A stretch of DNA of 64,000 nt from Aristolochia californica (lineage: Eukaryota > Streptophyta > Magnoliopsida > Piperales > Aristolochiaceae). Shown piece after piece: positions 25,160-39,060 of the stretch (positions are counted from its first letter, which is position 1; the number at the start of each line of letters is the position of its first letter). The DNA lies in contig JARWKL010000008.1 of the NCBI GenBank assembly GCA_029961685.1, positions 32,861,619 to 32,925,618 of the forward strand, read 5' to 3'. The notes below the pieces were generated by a model. It was not told the origin of the DNA. It did not search any database and worked only from the letters and a program-made list of their open reading frames with translations. The translations under genes and the position numbers were made by a program.

Positions 25160-27599
25160 GGGTAACAAAACCTTGGTGTGCGTTTTTGGTGCATGAAAAA
25201 AATTTATTCACTTACATTTATTATTTTTTAAAATTTTTTTTTACATACATAAACTTTAAAATTTTCATTTTGTTGTGTGATCTATTTGCCTTATCATTTT
25301 TGTTTACGACAAAAATGGGAGAGTGAAAACTCAAGTTTGGATTAGAAAAAAAATTGAACATCCAAAATGGAAATGCACAAATGTAGAGGGAGATAATTCC
25401 GAAAAGTATCTATGATTTTTTAAGGATTGTAAACTCTTTTAGTTTATTTTATATATTTTGGGTTTCGCAATCATCGGAAGAGGGGGGAGGAATTCTTATC
25501 TAAGTGTTGACTCCCAAACCATAAGTCATTTCTAACTAAAATTATAGCCGTTACACTTAATTAATCGATCGAAACATTCATAATGATCTCTGATTGTTAG
25601 GTCCTCTTTTTGTAAAATAGGCAAAAAGTGGGTTGTTGGGCTTTGGTCCGCACGTTAACTTGAGAATTCAATTTTTTCTACTCCTTGAAATTTTTGGATC
25701 ATTAGGTCATGAGCATCTTCAACATGCTTCTTTCTCACATATTCACCACATTTAATTGATGTTAGGATCAATTTGAAATCTCTTTCTTCTAAAATTCCAA
25801 GAAGCTATTAGCGGTTGTACTAGTGGAATTTCCCAAACATGGGTAACAAAACTTTGGTGTACCATTTTGGTGCGTGAAAAAATTTTCTTCACATAAATTT
25901 ATTATTGTTTTCACATTTTTTTGTAGACATAAACTCTAAAATTTTCATTTTTTTATGTGATCTATTTGCCTTATCGTTTTTGTTACGATAAGAATGGGAG
26001 AGTGAAAACTCAAGCTTGGATTAGAAAAAAATTGAACATCCAAAATGGTAATGTAAAAATGTTGAAAGAGGTAATTCCAAAAAGTATATGTGATTTTTTA
26101 AGGATTGTAAACTATTTTAGCTTTTTTTATATATTTTGGGTTTCGCAATCATCGGAAGAGGGGGGAGGCATTTTTATCTTAGTGTTGACTCCCAAACCAT
26201 AAGTCATTTGTAACTAAAATTATACCCGTTACACATCATTAATCGATCAAAACATAAACGACGATCTATGACTATTAGGTCTGCTTTTTGTACAATAGGC
26301 AAAAAATGGGTTGTTCGGCTTTGGTCCACACATTAACTTGAGAATTCAACTTTTTCTACTCTTTGAAATTTTTGGATCATTAGGTCATTTGCATCTTTAA
26401 CATGTTTCTGGCATGCATATCCACTACTTTTAAAACATGTTAGGATCAATTAGAAATCTCTTTCTTATAAAATTCCACCAAGCTATTAGGGGTTGTACTA
26501 GTGGAATTTCCCAAACATGGGTAACAAAACTTTGGTGTGCGTTTTTGGTGCATGAAAAAAATTTATTCACTTACATTTATTATTTTTTTAAATTTTTTTT
26601 ACATACATAAACTTTAAAATTTTCATTTTGTTGTGTGATCTATTTGCCTTATCGTTTTTGTTTACGACAAAAATGGGAGAGTGAAAACTAAAGTTTGGAT
26701 TAAAAAAAAATATAACATCCAAAATAGAAATGTACAAATGCTAAGAGAGATAATTCCAAAAAGTATGTGTGATTTTTAAAGGATTGTAAACTCTTTAAGG
26801 TTTTTTTATATATTTTGGGTTTCGCAATCATCGGAAGAGGGGGGAGGCATTTTTATCTAAGTGTTGACTCCAAAACCATAAGTCATTTCTAACAAAATTA
26901 TAGCTGTTACACATCATTAATCGATCAAAACACTCACGACGATCTATATTTGTTAGGTTCGCTTTTTTGTAAGATAGGCAAAAAGTGGGTTGTTGGGCTC
27001 TGGTCCACACGTTAACTTGATAATTCAACTTTTTCCACTAGAAATTTTTGGATCATTAGGTCATTCTCATCTTCAACATGTTTCTTGCGTGCATATCCAC
27101 CACATTTAAAACATGTTAGGATCAATTGGAAATTTCTTTCTTATAAATTCCACCAAGCTATTAGGGGTTGTACTAGTGGCATTTCACAAACATGGGTAAC
27201 AAAACTTTGGTGATCATTTTTAATGCTTGAAAATTTTTTCTTCACTTACATTTATTATTGTTTTCAATTTTTTTTGCATACATAAACTTTGAAATTTTTA
27301 TTTTGTTGTGTGATCTATTTGCCGTATCGTTTTTGTTTATGACAAAAATGGGAGAGTGAAAACTCGAGTTTGGATTAGAAAAAAAATTGAACGTCGTAAA
27401 TTGAAATGTAAAAATGCTGATAGAGATAATACCAAAAATTATCTATGATTTTTTAAGGATTGTAAACTTTTTTCGTTTTTTTTTTTATATTTTGGGTTTC
27501 ACAATCATCGGAAGAGTGGGGAGGCATTTTTATCTAAGTGTTGACCCCAAACCATAAGTCATTTCTAACTAAAATTATAGCCATTACACATCATTAATC

Positions 27600-30500
27600 G
27601 ATAAAAACATTCCCAAATATCTAAGATTTTTCGGTCCGCTTTTTTTTAAAATAGGCAAAAAGTGGTTTGTTGGGCTCTTGTCCACACATTAACTTGAAAA
27701 TTGAACTTTTTCTACACCTTGAAATTTTGCATCATTAGGTCAATAGCATCTATAACATGTTTCTGGCATGCATATCCACCACATTTAAAACAAGTTAGGA
27801 TCAATTAGAAATCTCTTTCTTATAAAATTCCACAAAGCTATTAGGGGTTGTACTAGTGGAATTTCCCAAACATGGGAAATAAAACTTTGGTGTCAATTTT
27901 TGGTGTGTGAAAATTTTATTTTCTCTTTCATTTATTATTTTGTTTTAAATTATTTTGCATACATAAACTCTAAAATTTTCATTTTCTAGTGTGATCAATT
28001 TGCCTTATCATTTTTGTTTACGACAAAAATGGGAGAGTGAAAACTCAAGTTTGGATTAGAAAAAAAATTGGACATCAAAAATGGAAATGCGCAAATGATG
28101 AGAGAGATAATTCCAAAAAGTATCTATGATTTTTTAAGGATTGTAAACTCTTTTAGTTTTTTTTATATATTTTGGTTTTCGCAATCATCGGAAGAGGGGG
28201 GAGGCATTTTTATCTAAGTGTTGACTCCCAAACCTTATGTCATTTCTCACTAAAACTATAGCCGTTACTCATCATTAATCGATCAAAACATTCACGATGA
28301 TCTATGATTGTTAGGTCCATGTTTTTTAAAATAGGCAAAAAGTGAGTTGTTGGGAGGTCCACAGGTTAACTTGAGAATTCAACTTTTCCTAATCCTTGAA
28401 ATTTTATGATCATTAGGTCTTTATTATCTTCAACTTGTTTCTGGTATGCATATCCACCTCATTTAAAACGGGTTAGGATCAATTAGAAATCTCTTTTTTG
28501 TAAAATTCCACCAAGATATTTGGGGTTGTACTAATGGAATTTCCCAAACATGGGTAACAAAACTTTGGTGTTCATTTTGAAGTGAATGAAAAAATTTTCT
28601 TCACTTACACTTATTATTTTTTTCTATTTTTTTTTGCATACATAAACTCTAAAATTTTCTTTTTGTTGTGTGATCTGTTTGCCATTTCGTTTTGTTTGTG
28701 ACAAAAATGTGAGAGTGAAAAGTCAAGTTCGGATTGGAAAAAAAATTGAACATCCAAAAGGGAAATGTACAAATGCGTAGAGATATGATTCCAAAAAAGT
28801 ATATGACATTTTTAAGGATTGTAAACTCTTTAAGTTTTTTTTATATATTTTGTGTTTCCCAATCATCGGAAGAGGTGGGAGGCATTTTTATCTAAGTGTT
28901 GACTCCCGAACCATAAGTCATTTCTAACTAAAATTATAGCTGTTACACATCATTAATCAATCAAAACATTCATGATGATCTCTGATTGTTAGGTCCTCTT
29001 TTTGTAAAATAGGCAAAAAGTGGGTTGTTGGGCTCTGGTCCACACGTTAACTTGAGAATTCAATTTATTCTACTCCTTGAAATTTTTGGATCATTAGGTC
29101 ATGAGCATCTTTAAGATGTTTCTTGCATACATATCCACCACATTTAAAAGAAGTTAGGATCAATTAGAAATCTCTTTCTTATAAAATTCCACCAAGCTAT
29201 TAGCGGTTGTTCTAGTGGAATTTCCCAAACATGGGTAACAAAACTTTGGTGTACATTTTTGGTGCGTGAAAAAAAATTTCTTCACTAACATTTATTATTG
29301 TTTTCACATTTTTTTGTAGACATAAACTTCAAAATTTTCATTTTTTAATGTGATCTATTTGCCTTATCGTTTTTGTTACGACAAGAATGGGAGAGTGAAA
29401 ACTCAAGTTTGGATTAGAAAAAAAATTGAACGTCCACAATGGAAATGTATAAATGTTGAGAGAGATAATTCCAAAACGTATATGTGATTTTTTAAGGATT
29501 GTAAACTTTTTTAGGTTTTTTTATATATTTTGGGTTTCGCAATCATTGGAAGAGGGGGGAGGGATTTTTATCTAAGGGTTGACTCCCAAACCATAAGTCA
29601 TTTGTAACTAAAATTATACGCGTTACACATCCTTAATCGATCAAAACATTAACGATGATCTATGACTGTTAGGTCCGTTTTTTGTAAAATAGGCAAAAAT
29701 GGGTTATTCGGCTCTGGTCCACACATTAACTTGAGAATTCAAATTTTTCTACTCTTTGAAAATTTTGGATCATTAGGTCATTAGCATCTTCAACATGTTT
29801 CTAGCATGCATATCCACTTCATTTAAAACATGTTAGGATCAATTAGAAATCTCTTTCTTATAAAATTCCACCAAGGTATTAGGGGTTGTACTAGTGGAGT
29901 TGCCGAAACAAGGGTAACAAAACTTTGGTGTGCATTTTTATTGCGTGAAAAACATTTATTCACTTACATTTATTATTTTTTTAAAAAAAATTTCGCATAC
30001 TTAAACTCTAAAATTTTCATTTTGTTGTGTGATCTATTTGCCCTATCGTTTTTGTTTACGACAAAAATGGGAGAGTGAAAACTCAAGTTTGGATCATAAA
30101 TAAATTTGAAAATCCAAAATGGAAATTTAAAAATTATGAGAGAGATAATTCCAAAAAGTATCTGTGATTTTTTAAGGATTGTAAACTCTTTTAGTTTTTT
30201 TATATATTTTTGGTTTCGCAATCATCGGAAGAGGGGGGAGGCATTTTTATCTAAGTGTTGACTCCCAAGCATACGTCATTTCTCACTAAAACTATAGCTG
30301 TTAAAAATCATTAATCGATCAAAATATTCACAATGATCTATGATTGTAAGGTCCACTTTTTTTAAAGTAGGCAAAAAGTGGGTTGTTGGGAGGTCCGCAG
30401 GTTAACTTGAGAATTCAACTTTTCCTACTCCCTGAAATTTTATGATCATTAGGTCATTAGCATCTTCAACTTGTTTCTGGTATGCATATACACCACATTT

Positions 30501-30900
30501 AAAACGTGTTAGGATCAATTAGAAATTTCTTTCTTGTAAAATTCCACCAAGCTATTAGGGGTTGTACTAGTGGAATTTCCCAAACAAGGGTAACAAAACT
30601 TTGCTGTTCATTTTTAGGGAGTGAAAAAATTTTCTTCACTTATATTTATTATTGATTTTAAATTTTTTTTTGCGTACATAAATTCTAAATTTTTTATTTT
30701 GTTGTGTGATCTATTTGCCTTATTGTTTTTTTTACGACAAAAATGGGTGAGTGAAAACTCAAGTTTGGATTAGAAAAGAAATTGAACATCCAAAATGGAA
30801 ATGCACAAATGCTGAGAGAGATAATTCCAAATAGTATCTGTGATTTTTTAAGGAATGTAAAGTCTTTTAGTTTTTTTTTATATATTTTGGGTTTCGCAAT
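27600..30900. repeat. Seven-monomer (4.73 kb) higher-order copy, left
   Basis: The block matches 32,335-36,250. Paired marks with offset about 4,730 bp are: CATTCCCAAATATCTAAG / CATTCCCAAATATCTTTG (27,610/32,340), GTTGGGAGGTCC (28,350/33,081), GATGATCTCTGATTG (28,975/33,705), GACAAGAATGGGAG (29,381/34,111), a GTAGACATAAAC variant (29,318/34,047), a GTTATTCGGCTC / GTTGTTCGGCTC mark (29,699/34,434) and GGGAGGTCC again (30,388/35,105). Seven monomers of 676 bp account for the offset. Confidence 0.87.
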
Positions 30901-32334
30901 CATTGGAAGAGGGGGGAGGCATTTTTATCTAATTGTTTACTCCCAAACTATAAATCATTTCTAACTAAAATTATAGTTGTTAAACATTCACGATGATCTA
31001 TGATTGTTTGGTCCGATTTTTGTAAAATAGGCAAAAAGTGGGTTGTTGGGCTCTGGTTGACACGTTAACTTGAGAATTCAACTTTTTCTATACCTTGAAA
31101 TTTTTGGATCATTAAGTCATTAGAATCTTCAACATGTTTTTGGAATGCATATCCCCCACATTTAAAACATGTTAGGATCAATTAGAAATCTCTTTCTTAT
31201 AAAATTTTAACAAGCTATTCGTGGTTTTAAGAATGAAATTTCCCAAACATGGGTAACATAACTTTAGTTTTCCTTTTTGTAGCGTGAAATTTTTTTCTTC
31301 ACTTACATTTATTATTTTCTCAAATTTTTTTGCATACATGAACTCTAAAATTTTCATTTTGTTGTGTGATCTATTTGCCTTATCGTTTTTTTTTTTACGA
31401 CACAAATGGGAGAGTGAAAACTCAAGTTTGGATTAGAAAAAAATATAACATCCAAAATGGAAATGGACAAATTCTGAGAGAGGTAATTCCAAAAAGTATC
31501 TGTGATTTTTTAAGGATTGTAAACTCTTTTAGTTTTTTTTTTATATTTTGGCTTTCGCAATCATCGGAAGAAGGGGGAGGCATTTTTATCTAAGTGTTAA
31601 CTCCCAAACCATAAGTCATTTACAACTAAAATTATAGCCGTTACACATCATTAACCGATGAAAACATTCATGATTCTATGATTGTTAGGTCCAATTTTTG
31701 TAAAAAAGGCAAAAAGTGGGTTGTTGGTGTCTGGTCCACACGTTAACTTGAGAATTCAATTTTTTCTACTCGAAATTTTTGGATCATTAGGTCATTAGCA
31801 TCTTCAACATGTTTCTGGCATGTATATCCACCACATTTAAAAGAAGTTAGGATCAATTAGAATTCTCTTTCTGATAAAATTCCACCAAGCTATTAAGGTA
31901 TGTACTAGAGGAATTTCCCAAACATGGGTAAAAAAACTTTGGTGTTCATTTTTAAAGCTTGAAAAAAATTTCTTCACTTACATTTATTATTATTTTCACA
32001 TTGTTTTGCATACATAAGCTCTAAAATCTTCATTTTGTAATTTGATCAGTTTGCCTTGTCGTTTTTGTTTACGACAAAAATGGGAGAATGAAAACTCAAG
32101 TTTGGATTAGAAAAAATTTTGAATATTCAAAATGGAAATGCACAAATGCTGAGAGAGATAATTCCAAAAAGTACCTGTGATTTTTTAAGGATTGTAAACT
32201 CTTTTAGTTTTTTTATATATTTTTGGTTTCGCAATCATCGGAAGAGGGGGGAGGAATTTTTATCTAAGTGTTGACTCCCAAACCATAAGTCATTTCTAAC
32301 TAAAATTATAGCCGTTACACATCATTAATCAATC

Positions 32335-35300
32335 AAAACATTCCCAAATATCTTTGATTGTTCGGTCCGCTTTTCTTAAAATAGGCAAAAAGTGGTTTGT
32401 TGGGCTCTAGTCCACACATTAACTTGAGAATTGAACTTTTTCTACACCTTGAAATTTTTGCATCATTTTGTCAATAACATCTATAACATGTTTATGGCAT
32501 GCATATCCACCACATTTAAAAAATGTTAGGATCAATTAAAAATCTCTTTCTTATAAAATTCCACCAAGCTATTAGGCGTTGTACTAGTAGAATTTCCCAA
32601 ACTTGGGTAATAAAACTTTGGTGTTCATTTTTGGTGTGTGAAAAAATTTTCTTCACTTACATTTATTATTATTTTTTTAAATATTTTGCATACATAAACC
32701 CTAAAATTTTCATTTTCTTGTGTGATCAATTTGCCGTATCATTTTTGTTTACGTCAAAAATGGGAGAGTGAAAACTCAAGTTTGGATTAGAAAAGAAATT
32801 GGACATCCAAAATGGAAACGCACAAATGGTGAGAGAGATAATTCCAAAAAGTATCTGTGATTTTTTAAGGATTGTAAAATCTTTTAGTTTTTTTTATATA
32901 TTTTGGTTTTCACAATCATCAGAAGAGGGGGGAGTCTTTTTTATCTAAGTGTTGACTCCCAAACCATATGTCATTTCTCACTAAAACTATGGCCGTTGCA
33001 CATCATTAATCAATGAAAACACTCACGATGATCTATGATTGTTAGGTCCACTTTGTTTAAAATAGGCAAAAAGTGGGTTGTTGGGAGGTCCAAAGGTTAA
33101 CTTGAGAATTCAACTTTTCCTACTCCTTGAAATTTTATGATCATTAGGTCATTAGCATCTTCAACTTGTTTCTGGTATGCATATCCACCACATTTAAAAC
33201 GTGTTAGGATATTTTAGAAATCTCTTTCTTTTAAAATTCCACCAAGCTATTAGGGGTTGTACTAGTGGAATTTCCCAAACATGGGTAACAAAACATTGGT
33301 GTTCATTTTTAGTGAGTAAAAAACTTTTCTTCACTTACATTTATTATTGTTTTCAATTTTTTTTCATACATAAACTCTAAAATTTTCATTTTGTTGTGTG
33401 ATCTGTTTGCCATATCGTTTTTGTTTACAACAAAAATGGGAGAGTAAAAAGTCAAGTTTGGATTGGAAAAAAAGTTGAACATCCAAAAGGGCAATGTACA
33501 AATGCTGAGAGAGATAATTTAAAAAAAAAGTATCTGTGATTTTTTAAGGACTGTAAACTCTTTGACTTTTTTTCTATATTTTGTGTTTCCTAATCATCGG
33601 AAGAGGGAGGAGGCATTTTTATCTAATTGTTGACTCCCAGACCATAAGTCATTTCGAAGTAAAATTATAGTCGTTACACATCATTAATCGATCAAAACAT
33701 TCAGGATGATCTCTGATTGGTAGGTCCTCTTTTTTTAAAATAGGCAAAAAGTAGGTTGTTGGGCTCTGGTCCACACGTTAACTTGAGAATTCAAATTTTT
33801 CTTCTCCTTGAAATTTTTGGATCATTAGGTCATGAACATCGTCAACATGTTTCTTTCATACATATCCACCACATTTAAAAGATGTTAGGATCAGTTTGAA
33901 ATCTCTTTCTGATAAAATTCCACCAAGCTATTAGCGGTTGTACTAGTGGAATTTCCCAAACATGGGTAACAAAACTTTCGAGTACATTTTTTGTGCGTCA
34001 AAAAATTTTTTTTACTTACATTTGTTATTGTTTTCACATTTTTTTGTAGACATAAACTCTAAAATTTTCATTTTTTATGTGATCTATTTGCCTAATCGTA
34101 TTTATTTACGACAAGAATGGGAGAGAGAAAACTCAGGTTTGGATTACAAAAAAAATTGAACATCCAAAATGGAAATGTACAAATGTTGAGAGAGATAATT
34201 CCAAAAAGTATATGTGATTTTTTAAGGATTGTAAACTATTTTAGTTTTTTTTATATATTTTGGGTTTCACAATCATCGGAAGAGGGGGGAGGCATTTTTA
34301 TCTAAGTGTTGACTCCCACACCATAAGTAATTTGTAACTAAAATTATACCCGTTACACATCATTAATCGATCAAAACATTAACCATTATCTATGACTGTT
34401 AGGTCCGCTTTTTGTAAAATAGGCAAAAAATGGGTTGTTCGGCTCTGGTCCACACCTTAACTTGAGAATTCAACTTTTTCTACTCTTTGAAATTTTTGGA
34501 TCATTACGTCATTAGCATCTTCAACATGTTTCTGGCATGCATATCCTCTACATTTAAAACATGTTAGTATCTATTAGAAATCTCTTTCTTATAAAATTCC
34601 ACCAAACTATTAGGGGTTGTACTAGTGGAATTTCCCAAACATGGGTAACAAAACTTTGGTGCGTGAAAAAAATTTATTCACTTACATTTTTATTTTTTTA
34701 AAATTTTTTTGCATTCATAAACTATAAAATTTTCATTTTGTTGTGTGATCAATTTGCCTTATCGTTTTTTTTACGACAAAAGTGGGAGAGTGAAAACTCA
34801 AGTTTGGATTAGAAAAAAAATTGAACATCCAAAATGGAAATGTACAAATGCTGAGAGAGAGAATTCCAAAAAGTATTTATGATTTTTTAAGGATTTTAAA
34901 CTCTTTTAGTTTTTATTATATATTTTTGGTTTCGCAATCATCAGAAGAGGGGGGATGCATTTTTATCTAAGTGTTGACTCCCAAACCATATGTCATTTCT
35001 CACTAAAACTAAAACCATTACACATCATTAATCGATCAAAACATTCACGATGATCTATGATTGTTACGTCCACTTTTTTTAAAATAGGCAAAAAGTGGGT
35101 TGTTGGGAGGTCCACAGGTTAACTTGAGAATTCAACTTTTCCTACTCCTTTAAATTTTATGATCATTAGGTCATTAGCATCTTCAACTTGTTTCTGGTAT
35201 GCATATCCACCACATTTAAAACATGTTAGGATCAATTAGAAATCTCTTTCTTATAAAATTCCACCAAGCTCTTAGGGGTTGTACTAGTGGAATTTCCCAA

Positions 35301-36250
35301 ACATGGGTAACAAAACTTTGGTGTCCATTTTTGGTGCGTGAAAATACTTTATTCACTTTCATTTATTATTTTTTTTAAAAAAATTTTGCACTCATAAACT
35401 CTAAAATTTTCATTTTGTTGTGTGAACAATTTGCCTTATCGTTTTTTTTTACGACAAAAATGGGAGAATGAAAACTCAAGTTTTGATTACAAAAATAATT
35501 GAACATCCAAAATGGAAATGTACAAATGCAGAGGGAGAAAATTCCAAAAAGTATCTGTGATTTTTTAAGGATTGTAAACACTTTTAGTTTCTTTCATATA
35601 TTTTTGTTTCGCAATCATCGGAAGAGGGGGGAGGCATTTTTATCTAAGTGTTGACTCCCAAACCATATGTCATTTCTCACTAAAACTATAGCTGTTACAC
35701 ATCATTAATCGATCAAAACATTCACGATGATATATGATTGTTAGGTCCACTTTTTTTAAAATAGGCAAAAAGTGGGTTATTGGGAGGTCCACAGGTTAAC
35801 TTGAGAATTCAACTTTCCTACTCCTAGAAATTTTATGATCATAGGTCATTAGCATCTTCAACTTGTTTATGGTATGCATATCCACCACATTTAAAACATG
35901 TTAGGATCAATTAGAAATTTCTTTCTTGTAAAATTCCACAAAGCTATTAGGGGTTGTACTAGTGGAATTTCCCACACATGGGTAACAAAACTTTGGTGTT
36001 CATTTTTAGTGAGTGAAAAAATTTCTTCACTTACATTTATTATTGATTTTAAAATTTTTTTGCATTCATAAACTCTAAAAATTTTATTTTGTTGTGTGAT
36101 CTACTTGCCTTATCGTTTTTATTTACGACAAAAATGGGTAAGTGAAAGCTCAAGTTTGGATTAGAAAAGAAATTGAACATCCAAAATGGAAATGTACAAA
36201 TGGTGAGCGAGATAATTCCAAAAAGTATCTGTGATTTTTTAAGGAAATTA
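32335..36250. repeat. Seven-monomer (4.73 kb) higher-order copy, right, with an extra unit
   Basis: Right member of the pair. The offset is about 4,730 bp as far as the first GGGAGGTCC at 35,105, then about 5,390 bp for later marks (GATTGAATTTTAAA-type T-rich region and AGAAAAGAAATTG, 30,774 against about 36,163). The step of about 680 bp means one monomer was added here. The adjacent units at 34,643 and 35,305 are near twins, both with a GGGAGGTCC mark (35,105 and 35,782), so the added unit is a local tandem duplication. Confidence 0.84.
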
Positions 36251-37079
36251 AAGTCTTTTAGTTTTTTTTATATATTTTGGGTTTTGCAATCATCGGAAGA
36301 GGGGGGAGGCATTTCTATCTAATTGTTTACTCCCAAACCATAAATAATTTCTAACAAAAATTATAGCCGTTACACATCATTAATCTATCAAAACATTCAC
36401 GATGATCTACGATTGTTAAGTCCGTTTTTTGTAAAATAGGCAAAAAGTGGATTGTTGGGCTCTGGTCGACATGTTAACTTGAGAATTCAACTATCTCTAC
36501 ACCTTGAAATTTTTGGATCATTAGGTCATTAGCATCTTCAACATATTTCTAGCACGCATATCCATCACATTTAAAACATGTTAGGATCAATTAGAAATCT
36601 CTTTCTTATAAAATTCCACCAAGCTATTAGGGTTTTACAAGTGGAATTTCCCAAACATGGGTAACAAAACTTTAGGGATCCTTTTTGTTGCGTGAAAAAA
36701 ATTTCTTCACTTACATTTATTATTGTTTTCAAATTTTTTTTGCATACATAAACTCTAAAATTTTAATTTTTTTGTGTGATCTATTTGCCTTAGTGTTTTT
36801 TTTACGACAAAAATGGGAGAGTGAAAACTCAAGTTTGGATTAGACAAAAAATTTAACTTCCAAAAAGGAAATGTAAAAATGTTGAAAGAGATATTTCCAA
36901 AAAGTATCTATGATTTTTTAATGATTGTAAACTCTTTTAGGTTTTTTTATATATTTTGGGTTTGGCAATCATCGGAAGAGGGGGGAGGCTTTTTTATCTA
37001 AGTGTTTACTCCCAAACCATATGCCATTCCTAACCAAAATTATAGCTATTACACATCATTAATCGATCAAAACATTCAC

Positions 37080-39060
37080 AAATATCTATGTTTGTTAGGT
37101 CCGCTTTTGGTAAAATAGGCAAAAAAGTGGGTTGTTGGGCTCTAGTCCACACGTTAACTTGAGAATTCAACTTTTTCTACACCTTGAAATTTTTGCATCA
37201 TTAGGTCATTACCATCTATAACATGTTTCTGGCTTACATATCCACCACATTTAAAACATGTTAGGATCAATTAGAAATACGTTTCTTATAAAATTCCACC
37301 AAGCTATTAGGGGTTGTACTAGTGGAATTTTCCAAACATGGGTAATAAAACTTTGGTGTTCATTTTTGGTGTGTAAAATTTTTTACTTTACTTACATTTA
37401 TTATTTTTTTAAAAATTATTTTGCATACATAAACGCTAAAATTTTCATTTTTTTGTGTGATCAATTCGCCTTATCATTTTTGTTTGTGACAAAAATGGGA
37501 CAGTGAAATTACAAGTTTGGATTAGAAAAAAAATTGAACATCGAAAATGGAAATGCACAAATGCTGAGAGAGATAATTCTAAAAAGTATCTGTGATTTTT
37601 TAAGGATTGTAAACTCTTTTAGTTTTTTTTTTATTTATTTTGGGTTTCGCAATCGTCGGAAGAGGGGGGAGACATTTTTATCTAAGTGTTGACTCCCAAA
37701 CAACAAGTCATTTCTAACTAAAATTATAGCCGTTACACATCATTAATCGATCAAAACATTCACGATGATCTATGACTGTTAGGTCTGCTTTTTGTAAAAT
37801 AGGCAAAAAGTGGGTTGTTGGGCTCTGGTCCACACGTTAACTTGAGAATTCAACTTTTTCTACTCGAAATTTTTGGATCATTAGGTCATTAGCATCTTCA
37901 ACATGTTTCTGGCGTACATATCCACCACATTTAAAACATGGTAGGATCAATTAGAAATCTCTTTCTTATAAAATTCCACCAAGCTATTAGGGGTTGTACT
38001 AATGGATTTCCCAAAACTCTAAAATTTTCATTTTGTTGTGTGATCTATTTGCCATATCATTTTTGTCGTGGAGAGTGAAAACTCAAGTTTGGATTAGAAA
38101 AAAAATTGAACATCCATAATGGAAATGTACAAATGCTGAGAGAGATAATTCCAAAAAGTATCCGTGAATTTTTAAGGTTTGTAAACTCTTTCAGTTTTTT
38201 TTTTATATTTTGGGTTTCCCAATCATCGGAAGAGTGGGGTGGCATTTTTATCTAAGTGTTGACTCCCAAACCATAAGTCATTTCTAACTAAAATTATAGC
38301 CCTTACACATCATTAATCCATGAAAACATTCACGATGATCTATGATTGTTAGGTTCGCTTTTTGTATAATACGCAAAAAGTGGGTTGTTGGGCTCTGATC
38401 CACACGTTAACTTGAGAATTCAACTTTTTCTACTCGAAATTTTTGGATCATTAGGTCATTAGCATCTTCAACATGTGTCTGGCATGCATATCCACCACAT
38501 TTAAAACAAGGTAGGATCAATTAGAAATCTCTTTCTACTAAAATTCCACCAAGCTATTAGGGGTTGTACTAGTGGAATTTCCCAAACATGGGTAACAAAA
38601 TTTTGGTGATCATTTTTAATGCGTGAAAAAATTTTCTTCACTAACATTTATTATTGTTTTCAATTTTTTTTGCAAAGATAAACTCTAAAATTTTCATTTT
38701 GTTGTGTGATCTTTTTGCCATATCATTTTTGTTTACGACAAAAATGGGAGAGTGAAAACTCAAGTTTGGATTAGAAAAAAAATTGAACATCCAAAATGGA
38801 AATGTACAAAGGCTGAGAGAGATAGTTCCAAAAATTATCCGTGAACTTTTAAGGATTGTAAACTCTTTTAGTATTTTGTATATATTTTGGGTTTCCCAAT
38901 CATCGGAAGAGGGGGGAGACATTTTTATCTAAGTGTTGACTCCCAAACCATAAGTCATTTCTAACTAAAATTATAGTCGTTACACATCATTAATCGATCA
39001 ACACATTCACGATGATCTATGATTGTTAGGTCTGCTTTTTGTTAAGTAGGTAAAAAGGGG
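37080..39060. repeat. Higher-order copy in B, left member (partner at 40.37-41.79 kb)
   Basis: The segment 37,080-37,940 matches 40,370-41,225 at about 3,290 bp: CCGCTTTTGGTAAAATAGGC, GTGAAATTACAAGTTTGG, AGGTCTGCTTTTTG, CTGGCGT and ACATGGTAGGATC. The segment 38,590-39,060 matches 41,305-41,775 at about 2,712 bp: GTGATCATTTTTAATGCG, TTTTTGCAAA, AGATAGTTCCAAAAATTATC, CCGTGAACTTTTAAGG and TTTTAGTATTTTGTATATAT. The offset changes because the left copy holds one extra, damaged monomer of about 578 bp between these parts. Confidence 0.87.
37985..38085. repeat. Monomer boundary deleted in array B
   Basis: The sequence runs GTTGTACTAATGGATTTCCC then directly AAAACTCTAAAATTTTC, removing the phase marker and the T-rich region (about 100 bp). 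A second small loss follows: CATTTTTGTCGTGGAGAGTG lacks the ACGACAAAAATGG stretch. The spacing of markers on either side (37,340 and 38,590) is 1,250 bp in place of about 1,360. Confidence 0.87.

Larger units (their letters stand above)
21140..31250. repeat. Array B monomers, section 2
   Basis: Unit starts: 21140, 21816, 22450, 23126, 23804, 24480, 25160, 25841, 26519, 27194, 27874, 28552, 29233, 29912, 30588. Spacing is 675-681 except 634 for the unit at 21816, where about 45 bp are lost between GCCGTTACA and CCGCTTTTTG near 22,210, removing the ATCGAT region. The section includes the dimer block 21,140-25,159 and the start of the 4.73-kb higher-order copies. Confidence 0.92.
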
